Part shown: in pieces, positions 1-6,214 of the stretch
Layout of the letters: the number at the start of each line of letters is the position of its first letter
Position numbering within the stretch: the first letter of the stretch is position 1
Origin: a bacterium
GTDB taxonomy: Bacteria; Verrucomicrobiota; Verrucomicrobiia; Chthoniobacterales; Terrimicrobiaceae
Reading direction: 5' to 3'
DNA: 13,489 nt
NCBI GenBank assembly: GCA_009920585.1
Contig: RFZT01000031.1
Coordinates: forward strand, 1 to 13,489
Translations under genes and position numbers: made by a program
Notes under the pieces: generated by a model
Database searches by the model: none
Seen by the model: the letters and a program-made list of their open reading frames with translations, nothing else
Told to the model about the DNA's origin: nothing

Positions 1-83
1 CTTCTTGGGTACGAACACTCGAACCCCGCTCTACACGTCTGGAGCGCACCGCCGGTATCGCTCAATGGCGCTTGAAGCCAGCT

Positions 84-1250
84 TTATCTGATCTTGCTCA
101 CCTGTTCCTCGAGCACATTCGCAACGCGGCTCATTTCCGATCTGGTGTTGTAAAAATGGGGACTGAATCGAAGCCACTTTTCTCCTGCACGGTTAGAGCG
201 AAGCGAGGCTGTGATATTAGCTGCCTCCAGCGCCGCAAATAAACGAGCGCTTTCCGTCACTGGATGCCTCGCTGTTAGGATCCCCGAACGGAGCGGATCA
301 TCAGCACGGGGAGAAAGAAATTCGAAACCCATTTCACTCAGGCAGGATTCTAAGAAATCCCTGCAATCGAGGATGGAAGCCTGCACGCGATCGATTCCGA
401 CTTCTAAAAGCATTTCCAGGCTGGCCTTCATTCCATACATGCCGGCGATATTGAGCACACCGGGTTCATAGCGCCGGGCGGTTTCCTCAAAAACAATCTC
501 ATCCTGTGCCACAAAGTCGGGGGATTTCACATTCCAAGCTCCCAGCAAAGTCGGCCGACAGATTTCAAAGTTCCGCTTGGCCACATAAACAATCCCAATA
601 GCCAAAGGCCCGAGCATCCATTTATGGGCATCCGCACTCAGAAAATCGACATGCTTCACGCTGATCGAAGCGGCCCCGACGGTCTGAATGGCATCAAGGG
701 AAAACAGCACTCCCCTCGCCTGCAACATCCGACCAATGGCATCGACATCAATCCTACGACCACTCAAGAAGTGACAGGATGCCAGTGCGACGAGTCTGGT
801 CCGTGGTGTGAGCGCCTCCTCTACCAACTCTGGCGTGATTCCCCCTGCAACATTGGGGCGAAGCGGGCGTATCACAACGCCTCTATCTTGAAGCGCCATC
901 CACGGATAAACATTCGAAGGGTAATCGTCCCCGTAATAAAGCAACTCGTCTCCAGGAGCCCAATTCAAGCCATTGGCAAAAAGGCTCAACCCTAGCGAAG
1001 TTGGCCCAAGAAGAGCCACCTCGCTGGCATCCGCGCCAATGAGATTGGCGCAAACGGCGCGCGTCTGAGCGACATCGCGAAGTACATCGCCAAATTCTTG
1101 GTGATGGCGGCAACTCGCCTGCGCATGCGCGCTCATGGCATCCGCCGCACGCCTGGGCAAAATCGTCACGCCGGCATGAGCGAGGAATATTCCATTCTCA
1201 ACAACCGGAAACTCGCGACAACGTTCGCCCTCAGTGGCAAAAACACTCAC
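84..1250 (-). CDS. PLP-dependent class V aminotransferase (cysteine desulfurase / isopenicillin N epimerase-like)
   Basis: A 388-residue fold-type I pyridoxal-phosphate enzyme, complete at both ends. The predicted Schiff-base lysine is K210 in SADAHKWMLGP (205-215). D186 and Q189 in FSLDAIQTVGA are the usual pyridine-N and phenolate contacts, and ASCHFLSGRRID (157-168) matches the family. The N-terminal FLAHAGVTILP resembles the 'NHAG' substrate loop of isopenicillin N epimerase-like members. I see no active-site cysteine loop that would make it a clear IscS or SufS, so the substrate is unknown. The start is GTG at 1250, preceded by GAGGAG about 8 nt upstream, the best Shine-Dalgarno in the window. 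It overlaps the stop of the upstream RelE-like gene by four bases (GTGA), so the two are probably translationally coupled. Family call confident, substrate not. Confidence 0.88.
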   Translation of the reverse strand: MSVFATEGERCREFPVVENGIFLAHAGVTILPRRAADAMSAHAQASCRHHQEFGDVLRDVAQTRAVCANLIGADASEVALLGPTSLGLSLFANGLNWAPGDELLYYGDDYPSNVYPWMALQDRGVVIRPLRPNVAGGITPELVEEALTPRTRLVALASCHFLSGRRIDVDAIGRMLQARGVLFSLDAIQTVGAASISVKHVDFLSADAHKWMLGPLAIGIVYVAKRNFEICRPTLLGAWNVKSPDFVAQDEIVFEETARRYEPGVLNIAGMYGMKASLEMLLEVGIDRVQASILDCRDFLESCLSEMGFEFLSPRADDPLRSGILTARHPVTESARLFAALEAANITASLRSNRAGEKWLRFSPHFYNTRSEMSRVANVLEEQVSKIR

Positions 1251-1645
1251 GCTCGCGTCTCCTCGGCTTCATGGATGAGTTTCCAGAAATCATTGGTCTT
1301 TGAAAGCCCGCTATCCTCTTGGTCAAGCGGCAGATTGGAGCGGAATAAAAAATCTCGGATCGTATTTTTGTGCAGCACGCGGTGAACAAGCAATCCCTCG
1401 GCATGACGCTCAAAATAAATCCGGTAATCCTTCGCCCGGTACCGCAGAAGCGAACGACCATCACGCGAGACCCGTCCAAAGTGCTCGCTATCCAGCGATT
1501 CCAAGTCTCCCGGGAGAAATTGGAATTCGGATAGCAAATCGAGTTGAAGATCCTTCGGAAGCGCGGCCATTTCGGAAGCGCTGATTTTGTTAAATATCAC
1601 CTGAAACACGAGAGAGCATTGGCCCGAACCCATCGCTGTTGGCAA
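1247..1645 (-). CDS. RelE/ParE-like toxin-family protein, no antitoxin visible
   Basis: Up to 132 residues. The core LLRYRAKDYRIYFE followed by LLVHRVLHKNTIRDFLFR resembles the C-terminal strands and basic residues of RelE/ParE-family mRNA interferase or gyrase toxins ('Y R.GdYRi.y ... v..V.HR...Y'). The 'KxxIRDFLFR' end and the acidic tail (HEAEETRA) are less typical. The start is uncertain: TTG at 1645 has AAGGA 4 nt upstream, ATG at 1633 lies four codons in, and a GTG giving MIFNKISASEM would fit the usual family N-terminus best. Neither neighbour is an antitoxin: acs is divergent and the aminotransferase overlaps downstream by GTGA. It could be an orphan toxin, a decayed toxin-antitoxin remnant, or a RelE-fold protein with another role. 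Confidence 0.6.
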   Translation of the reverse strand: MPTAMGSGQCSLVFQVIFNKISASEMAALPKDLQLDLLSEFQFLPGDLESLDSEHFGRVSRDGRSLLRYRAKDYRIYFERHAEGLLVHRVLHKNTIRDFLFRSNLPLDQEDSGLSKTNDFWKLIHEAEETRA

Positions 1646-1712
1646 GAATCCTTTTTTGAGAGAACTGATTGCCTAGCCCTCAAAATTCTGGGATTAGTCA
1701 ACTTTCTCCCTT

Positions 1713-2861
1713 ATGTCCAAAAAAACCGAATCCTTCGCCACAGAAAATCGCGTCTTTAAACCCTCCAAGTCGTTTTCAAAAAAAGCGGTTGTTAAAAGCT
1801 TTGATGACTACAAAAAGCTATACGCACAATCTATCAAGAATCCGGAAAAGTTTTGGGCTGGCGAGGCCTCTGAACTTCTTTGGCAAAAGAAATGGAACCA
1901 AGTTCTGGATTGGAAGACGCCCTTTGCAAAGTGGTTTGTAGGCGGACAACTCAACGCCGCCGAAAATTGCCTCGATCGTCATCTCGACGGTCCGCGTCGC
2001 AATAAAGCGGCCATCATCTGGGAGGGCGAACCCGGCGAACGCCGCACACTCACCTACCAACAACTCCACCGCGAGGTCTGCGTATTTGCAAATATCCTCA
2101 AGCGGAACGAAGTCAAAAAAGGCGACCGTGTTTTAATTTACATGCCACTGATTCCCGAAGCGGTCATCGCCATGCTAGCCTGCGCCCGCATCGGAGCGGT
2201 TCACTGCGTTGTCTTTGGCGGATTCAGCAGCGACAGCATCAAGGATCGCCTCGCTGATAGTGGAGCCAAAGTAGTCGTCACGGCCGATGGCGGATATCGC
2301 CGAGGCCAAATCGTCTCGCTTAAACAAAATGTGGACTACGCATTGAAGGACAACTCGCAAGTCCGCCGAGTGATCGTTGCCCGCCGCACCAGTCTTGATA
2401 TCCACATCGAGGAGGGTCGCGATGTTTGGTGGCATCGGGAAGCAGAATACGTCGATGCGAAATGCCCAGCTGTTCCTGTGGACAGCGAACATCCCCTTTT
2501 CATCCTCTATACGAGCGGCTCGACCGGAAAACCGAAGGGCATCCTTCACACCACCGGCGGGTACCTCACCGGCACCGCTGCCACGAGCAAATATATTTTC
2601 GACCTTCGCGAGGAAGACATTTACTGGTGCACCGCCGACGTCGGTTGGATCACCGGTCACAGTTATCTCGTTTACGGTCCACTAGCGAATGGAGCCACTT
2701 GCGTCCTCTATGAAGGCGCTCCAAACTGGCCCGAACCCGATCGCTTTTGGAAAATCATCGAAGAACTCGGCGTTACGATTCTTTACACTGCTCCGACCGC
2801 GATCCGTGCATTCATGAAGTGGGGCGACGAGTGGCCTCGAAAGCGCGATTGTTGGGCATGA
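1713..2861 (+). CDS. acs: Acetyl-CoA synthetase, N-terminal part (gene broken by internal deletion)
   Basis: AMP-forming acetate:CoA ligase normally of about 650 residues, which turns acetate, ATP and CoA into acetyl-CoA in the cytoplasm. Residues 1-379 are the usual N-terminal region: the ACS N-terminal domain (about 27-85), CVVFGGFSSDSI (165-176), the AMP-binding P-loop TSGSTGKPKG (267-276), WCTADVGWITGHSY (305-318) and LYTAPTAIRAFMKWGDEWP (357-375). After KRD (377-379) the frame runs out in CWA and a stop at 2859-2861, where family members continue into a 'LSSLRxLGxVGEP' stretch. The acetate-pocket WWQTETGG, the ATP-binding YxTGDGARRDxDGYYWxxGRxDD and the hinge are all missing. The remaining C-terminus lies in another frame from 2842. 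The product could not adenylate acetate. No Shine-Dalgarno precedes the ATG. Confidence 0.9.
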   Translation: MSKKTESFATENRVFKPSKSFSKKAVVKSFDDYKKLYAQSIKNPEKFWAGEASELLWQKKWNQVLDWKTPFAKWFVGGQLNAAENCLDRHLDGPRRNKAAIIWEGEPGERRTLTYQQLHREVCVFANILKRNEVKKGDRVLIYMPLIPEAVIAMLACARIGAVHCVVFGGFSSDSIKDRLADSGAKVVVTADGGYRRGQIVSLKQNVDYALKDNSQVRRVIVARRTSLDIHIEEGRDVWWHREAEYVDAKCPAVPVDSEHPLFILYTSGSTGKPKGILHTTGGYLTGTAATSKYIFDLREEDIYWCTADVGWITGHSYLVYGPLANGATCVLYEGAPNWPEPDRFWKIIEELGVTILYTAPTAIRAFMKWGDEWPRKRDCWA

Positions 2862-3183
2862 ATCCGTCGCAGAGGCCGCCGTAGTGGGTCGCCCAGATGA
2901 AATCAAGGGCCAAGGCGTTGTTGCCTTCGTCATCCTCCGCGAAGGTCAGTCCGCATCCAAGGATTTGGCGGAAAAAATCCGCCGCCACGTGGCTCAAGCC
3001 ATCGGCCCCATTGCGAAACCCGATGAAATTCGCTTTGCCGAAGCTCTTCCAAAAACACGCAGCGGCAAAATCATGCGCCGACTCCTAAAGCAGATCGCCG
3101 CTGGTGAAAGCATCACTGGTGATACTACCACTTTGGAGGATCTGAGCGTCCTCACGAAATTAAGCAAAGCCTCTGAAGAATAA
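2842..3183 (+). pseudogene. acs: Acetyl-CoA synthetase, C-terminal remnant without its own start
   Basis: Reading from 2842 in the frame ending TAA 3181-3183 gives SAIVGHESVAEAAVVGRPDE, then EIKGQGVVAFV and EALPKTRSGKIMRRLLKQIA. This is the mobile C-terminal lid domain of Acs. The lysine in PKTRSGK is the one whose acetylation controls Acs in Salmonella (K609). It ends with the usual GDTTTLEDLSVL stretch. It is one frame off from the upstream part, and about 160 residues that would join them are absent, judging by spacing in enterobacterial Acs. The bases agcgcgat at 2842-2849 can be read as the end of the left part (K-R-D) or the start of the right part (S-A-I), as expected for a deletion between short direct repeats. 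The stop abuts the GTG of the next gene. Confidence 0.85.
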
Positions 3184-4071
3184 GTGCGCCGTCGCCTTCT
3201 CATCAGCGCCTGCACATGGATAGCTCTTGCCGCCCATGCTCAGGCTGAGTGGGAGATCCATGAGTCAAAACTGCTCGGAACACCTGCCGCTGGAGTCCGA
3301 GTTATTGAAACTCAATGCCAAAACGGATCGCTTCTCGCCCGAGTCACCTGCGCGACCTTCGATGATAGCGGATACACATTACGGGTCATCGACAGCCCGA
3401 GTCCGGGATCAGCTACCCTCGCCAGCGTCCTCTCAAAATCTAACGTCATCGCAGGCGTGAATGGCGCGTATTTCCACTCCACCTACGAACCTGTCGGATT
3501 AGTTGTGGTGAACGGCAAGACCCAACATCCTTTCGAAAAAGCAAAATTACTGAGCGGCATTTTAAGCGTCCGAACCAATGGCGAAATCTCGATCATTCGA
3601 TCAGGACAATTTTCTTCGACCGCTCCTCCACTCGCCCAGGCTCTTCAGTGCGGCCCGATGCTTGTAGAAAGAGGCCGACCAGTGACTGGACTGAATGGCA
3701 CACGCAACGCTCGCCGCACGGCCGTCGCAATGGGACCAAAAGGGAAAATCGCCCTCGTCTATATCTCTTCAGTAACCCTCGCTGATGCTGGTCAAATCCT
3801 CTCACTTCCCCAAATATTTGGACAATGGGCCCCGACCACTGCACTTAATCTCGATGGAGGAAGCTCCAGCGGATTCTGGGCAGAAAATACTCTTCATCTT
3901 CCAGAAATCAAACGCGTGAGGAACTTAACTCATCTTCGGGTGCTAAAGCATATTAAAATGCTCTTGCTACTAAACGTGCTTTTCATGCATGAACCCACAT
4001 TTTTCTCATCAATCCGTTTTCGAGCCTGTTCAAAAGCCGTTGGGGGATTTAACCCGAAAACGGATTTTTAG
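3184..4071 (+). CDS. Secreted phosphodiester glycosidase family protein (NAGPA domain), 3' end doubtful
   Basis: The start is a GTG directly after the acs stop (TAAGTG), suggesting coupling to acs. An N-terminal signal peptide is clear: MRRRL, a hydrophobic core, then AHAQA with cleavage probably after A21. The mature part is a NAGPA domain (the fold of N-acetylglucosamine-1-phosphodiester alpha-N-acetylglucosaminidase), with NGAYFHSTYEPVGLVV (93-108), ALQCGPMLVERGRP (153-166), RNARRTAVA (174-182) and LNLDGGSSSGFW (221-232). It probably hydrolyses a glycosyl phosphodiester or related cell-surface glycan outside the cytoplasm; the substrate is unknown. Family members tend to end soon after the 'IKRVRN' motif (242-247). 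Here 48 further residues follow that look non-coding and run through a hairpin at 4011-4066. A one-base shift near 3925 would end the protein at TAA 3954-3956, so the true 3' end may be there. Confidence 0.8.
   Translation: MRRRLLISACTWIALAAHAQAEWEIHESKLLGTPAAGVRVIETQCQNGSLLARVTCATFDDSGYTLRVIDSPSPGSATLASVLSKSNVIAGVNGAYFHSTYEPVGLVVVNGKTQHPFEKAKLLSGILSVRTNGEISIIRSGQFSSTAPPLAQALQCGPMLVERGRPVTGLNGTRNARRTAVAMGPKGKIALVYISSVTLADAGQILSLPQIFGQWAPTTALNLDGGSSSGFWAENTLHLPEIKRVRNLTHLRVLKHIKMLLLLNVLFMHEPTFFSSIRFRACSKAVGGFNPKTDF
4011..4066 (+). terminator. Perfect 12-bp inverted repeat, probable terminator of the acs-glycosidase unit
   Basis: The arms are aatccgttttcg (4011-4022) and cgaaaacggatt (4055-4066), separated by 32 nt. 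The second arm is followed by ttta, so the plus-strand transcript would end in a stem plus a short U run. The long loop is unusual for an intrinsic terminator. It lies inside the apparent 3' end of the glycosidase reading frame, which argues that this part of the frame is not coding. Confidence 0.5.
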
Positions 4072-4115
4072 ATAGGATGACAGGATGTAATGGATTTATA
4101 GGAAAGGCTCCGGAT
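4071..4115. repeat. Imperfect GGAT tandem repeat
   Basis: The stretch carries five spaced GGA(T) units: gataggat, gacaggat, gtaatggat, ttatagga, ggctccggat. It resembles the 'aggat-n-acaggat' intergenic repeats I recall from many unrelated bacterial genomes, which often sit near 'ctctgtg' repeats as they do here. No function is known to me. Confidence 0.5.
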
Positions 4116-4118
4116 GTT

Positions 4119-4155
4119 ATTTGATGTCGCACAAATCTTTTCAACCACATCAAAT
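4119..4155. repeat. Inverted repeat, 9-bp arms
   Basis: atttgatgt (4119-4127) and acatcaaat (4147-4155) are perfect reverse complements with a 19-nt spacer. No U tract follows in either direction, so it is not an obvious terminator. It may be part of the same repeat-rich intergenic element. Confidence 0.45.
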
Positions 4156-4170
4156 GATAAACAGCTCATC

Positions 4171-4260
4171 CTCTGTGATCTCTGTGTTCTTTGATTCACT
4201 TCGTTCACTCCTTCGGAGTTGCCTTCGGCATTCTATCTCCCTTTGGTCGGTTGTGGTTAA
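4171..4260. repeat. ctctgtg-type 9-nt tandem repeat with two CCTTCGG hairpins
   Basis: ctctgtgat, ctctgtgtt and ctttgattc follow each other with a period of 9 nt at 4171-4197, and ggttgtggttaa closes the stretch at 4249-4260. Between them lie two small perfect hairpins that share the CCTTCGG core: actccttcggagt (4207-4219) and gccttcggc (4221-4229). The ctctgtg type is a familiar kind of short intergenic repeat. With the GGAT repeats it fills most of the non-coding space between the convergent glycosidase and sucB genes. Confidence 0.5.
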
Positions 4261-4327
4261 TTCTGCTGGATTCGGGTTTAAAAAATGGAGTCGATTGGTA
4301 TAATTGAAATCCAGTGTTTCTATTCGG

Positions 4328-4346
4328 AAAAAATGCCTGGCAGGCA
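4328..4346 (-). terminator. Weak intrinsic terminator after sucB
   Basis: On the minus strand TGCCT-GCC-AGGCA is followed by six T (plus-strand aaaaaa at 4328-4333). The stem is only 5 bp. It lies 17 nt past the sucB stop, the right place to end the sucAB transcript. Confidence 0.45.
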
Positions 4347-4363
4347 GATAGTCAGATGCTTTT

Positions 4364-5437
4364 TTAAGCTCCCAAGAGCAATCGGGCGGGATTTTCGATG
4401 CAATCTTTGACACGAACCAAGAATGTCACGGCCTCCTTGCCGTCCACCACACGGTGATCGTAACTCAGGGCAAGATACATCATCGGGCGGGCGACGATCT
4501 GGCCCTTGATGACGACTGGGCGTTCTTGAATTTTGTGCATGCCGAGAATGCCGCTTTGCGGGGGATTCAGGATTGGTGTGCTGAGAAGCGAGCCGTAGGT
4601 GCCGCCATTGCTGATGGTGAAAACGCCACCCTTGAGGTCATCCAATGAAATTTTGCCTTCGCGGGCTTTTGTAGCGTATCCGGCAAGGCGGGATTCAATG
4701 TCCGCAAAGCTGAGACGATCGCAATCGCGCACGACGGGCACGATGAGCCCACGCTCAGTGCCAACAGCGACACCGATATCGTACACCGTGCTGGTCACAA
4801 GGTCTTCACCATCGATACGGGAATTGATGGAGGGTATAGCCTGAAGCGCATCGACGACTGCCTTGATGAAGAAGCTCATGAAGCCGAGTTTGACTCCGTG
4901 TTTTTTGGTGAATTCCTCCTGCAATTCCTTGCGAAGGGCCATCACGGCAGTCATATCGCATTCATTGAACGTTGTAAGAATGGCCGCCGTTTGCTGCGCC
5001 ATCACGAGTTGGGTGGCGATCTTACGGCGCAGAGGAGAGAGTTTTTTCCGCACAGTGCGGGATTCATCGCCAGACGCCGAAAGTACAGGAGCAGGCTTCA
5101 CAACGGCAACTGGCGCGGGCACGGGTGCTACGGCAACTGCTTTTTCCACGACGGCAGGCTTGGCTGGTTCGGAAGCGGCGGCTTTGGATGGTGCGGCAGC
5201 TTGGCCGGGCGCGATTTCGGCTACAACTTGGCCGATTTTCACCTCTTGGCCTTCGGCGACTTTAATGTGGAGGACGCCTGAATCTGCGGCCATCACTTCT
5301 TGTGAAACCTTGTCGGTTTCTAACGTGAAGAGAAGCTCGTCACGAGAGACACTATCACCCTCTTTTTTATGCCAAATGGAAAGCACTCCGGAGGTGATAG
5401 ATTCTCCAACGGCTGGAATTTTAACTTCGATGTTCAT
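4364..5437 (-). CDS. sucB: Dihydrolipoamide succinyltransferase, E2 of 2-oxoglutarate dehydrogenase
   Basis: Core E2 subunit: it accepts the succinyl group from E1 on a swinging lipoyl arm and passes it to CoA. The N-terminal lipoyl domain (1-77) has lipoylation site K43 in ETDKVSQ. An Ala/Pro-rich linker follows (about 78-125), then the catalytic core with LTTFNECDM, GLIVPVVRDCDRLSF and the active-site motif SYDHRVVDG (325-333; H328, D332). At 357 residues it is shorter than E. coli SucB (about 400). I cannot see the peripheral subunit-binding domain (a 'SPAVRKL...GTGKDGRIT' type helix pair) that normally tethers E3: the linker passes straight into TVRKKLSPLRRKIATQL. This may be natural in PVC bacteria, as I recall short E2o proteins there. 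It starts 6 nt after sucA, in one operon, with no Shine-Dalgarno. Confidence 0.93.
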   Translation of the reverse strand: MNIEVKIPAVGESITSGVLSIWHKKEGDSVSRDELLFTLETDKVSQEVMAADSGVLHIKVAEGQEVKIGQVVAEIAPGQAAAPSKAAASEPAKPAVVEKAVAVAPVPAPVAVVKPAPVLSASGDESRTVRKKLSPLRRKIATQLVMAQQTAAILTTFNECDMTAVMALRKELQEEFTKKHGVKLGFMSFFIKAVVDALQAIPSINSRIDGEDLVTSTVYDIGVAVGTERGLIVPVVRDCDRLSFADIESRLAGYATKAREGKISLDDLKGGVFTISNGGTYGSLLSTPILNPPQSGILGMHKIQERPVVIKGQIVARPMMYLALSYDHRVVDGKEAVTFLVRVKDCIENPARLLLGA

Positions 5438-5443
5438 GCGATT

Positions 5444-6214
5444 TTAGACTTCAAAGGCTTGCTTGATAAGTGCGGCTTGTTGTTCTTTGTGCTTTCCGGA
5501 AGACCCGGTGGCGGTGCTGGCGCTCTCTTCCCGGCCAGCATAGCCGATGAGAGATCCAACGAGACCCGCTATGCGCGGAGCTATGAAATTCCAAGCACCC
5601 ATGTTTTGGGGCTCCTCCTGACACCAGACGTAGCGCTTCGTGCCGGGGTAGCGTTTGGCTAGGGCTTTCAACCGCTCGCTGTGGAGTGGGTACATCTGCT
5701 CGAATCGGATGATCGCCGTCGTCGCCGTTTGCTTCGCTTCCTCACGTCCACGAACAAGATCGTAATAAACCTTGCCAGAACAGAAGACCACGCGATTCAC
5801 TTTTTTGGGGTCCTTGATGGTAGGGTCATCCAAGATCTCCTCGAAACGAGCATTCGTAAAATCCTCCACCCGCGAGGCGGCATCTTCCGAACGCAAGAGG
5901 CTTTTCGGCGACATGATGATGAGCGGCTTTCGGTAGCCACGGTGAATCTGCCTGCGAAGGACATGGAAATACTGGGCGGGCGTCGTGATATTGCACACCT
6001 GCATGTTATCCTCGGCGCAGAGTTGAAGGAATCTCTCCAATCTCGCACTGGAGTGCTCGGGACCTTGCCCCTCGTAGCCGTGAGGCAGCAGCATCACAAT
6101 CGAGCTCGGCCGACGCCACTTGGCTTCAGCTGAGGCGATAAATTGATCAATGATGATCTGTGCTCCATTGGCGAAGTCGCCAAACTGAGCTTCCCAGATG
6201 CACAAGAACGGCAT
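5444..6214 (-). pseudogene. sucA: 2-oxoglutarate dehydrogenase E1, C-terminal part
   Basis: The C-terminal 256 residues of E1o: IWEAQFGDFANGAQ (6-19), the highly conserved HGYEGQGPEHSSARLER (45-61), ITTPAQYFHVLRRQ, IIMSPKSLLR, VVFCSGKVYYDL and RYVWCQEEPQNMGAW. It completes the enzyme begun at 8144 but is in a different frame, overlapping the first part at 6147-6214. The ATG at 6214 is likely fortuitous: in other E1o proteins this point follows 'SPLSExAVLxFEYGY', of which the FEYGY segment is absent here. The fragment alone lacks the thiamine-diphosphate pyrophosphate-binding half and would not be active. The stop lies 6 nt before sucB. Confidence 0.85.

Noticed and set aside
1..83. tRNA T-arm-like bases (minus-strand ggttcgagt) and possible end of a plus-strand gene
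   Set aside because: The flanking bases do not pair as a T stem and no cloverleaf can be drawn. Plus frames end at 75 or 91, but the 24-29 residues are too few to recognise.
4150..4413. An 87-codon minus-strand open frame in the repeat region
   Set aside because: It overlaps the sucB end out of frame and crosses the repeats and hairpins; no family resemblance or start signal.
4863..5447. A 194-codon plus-strand open frame opposite sucB
   Set aside because: Antisense to the lipoyl domain and Ala/Pro linker; its low-complexity A/T/G/S residues are what the opposite strand of an Ala/Pro-rich linker gives.
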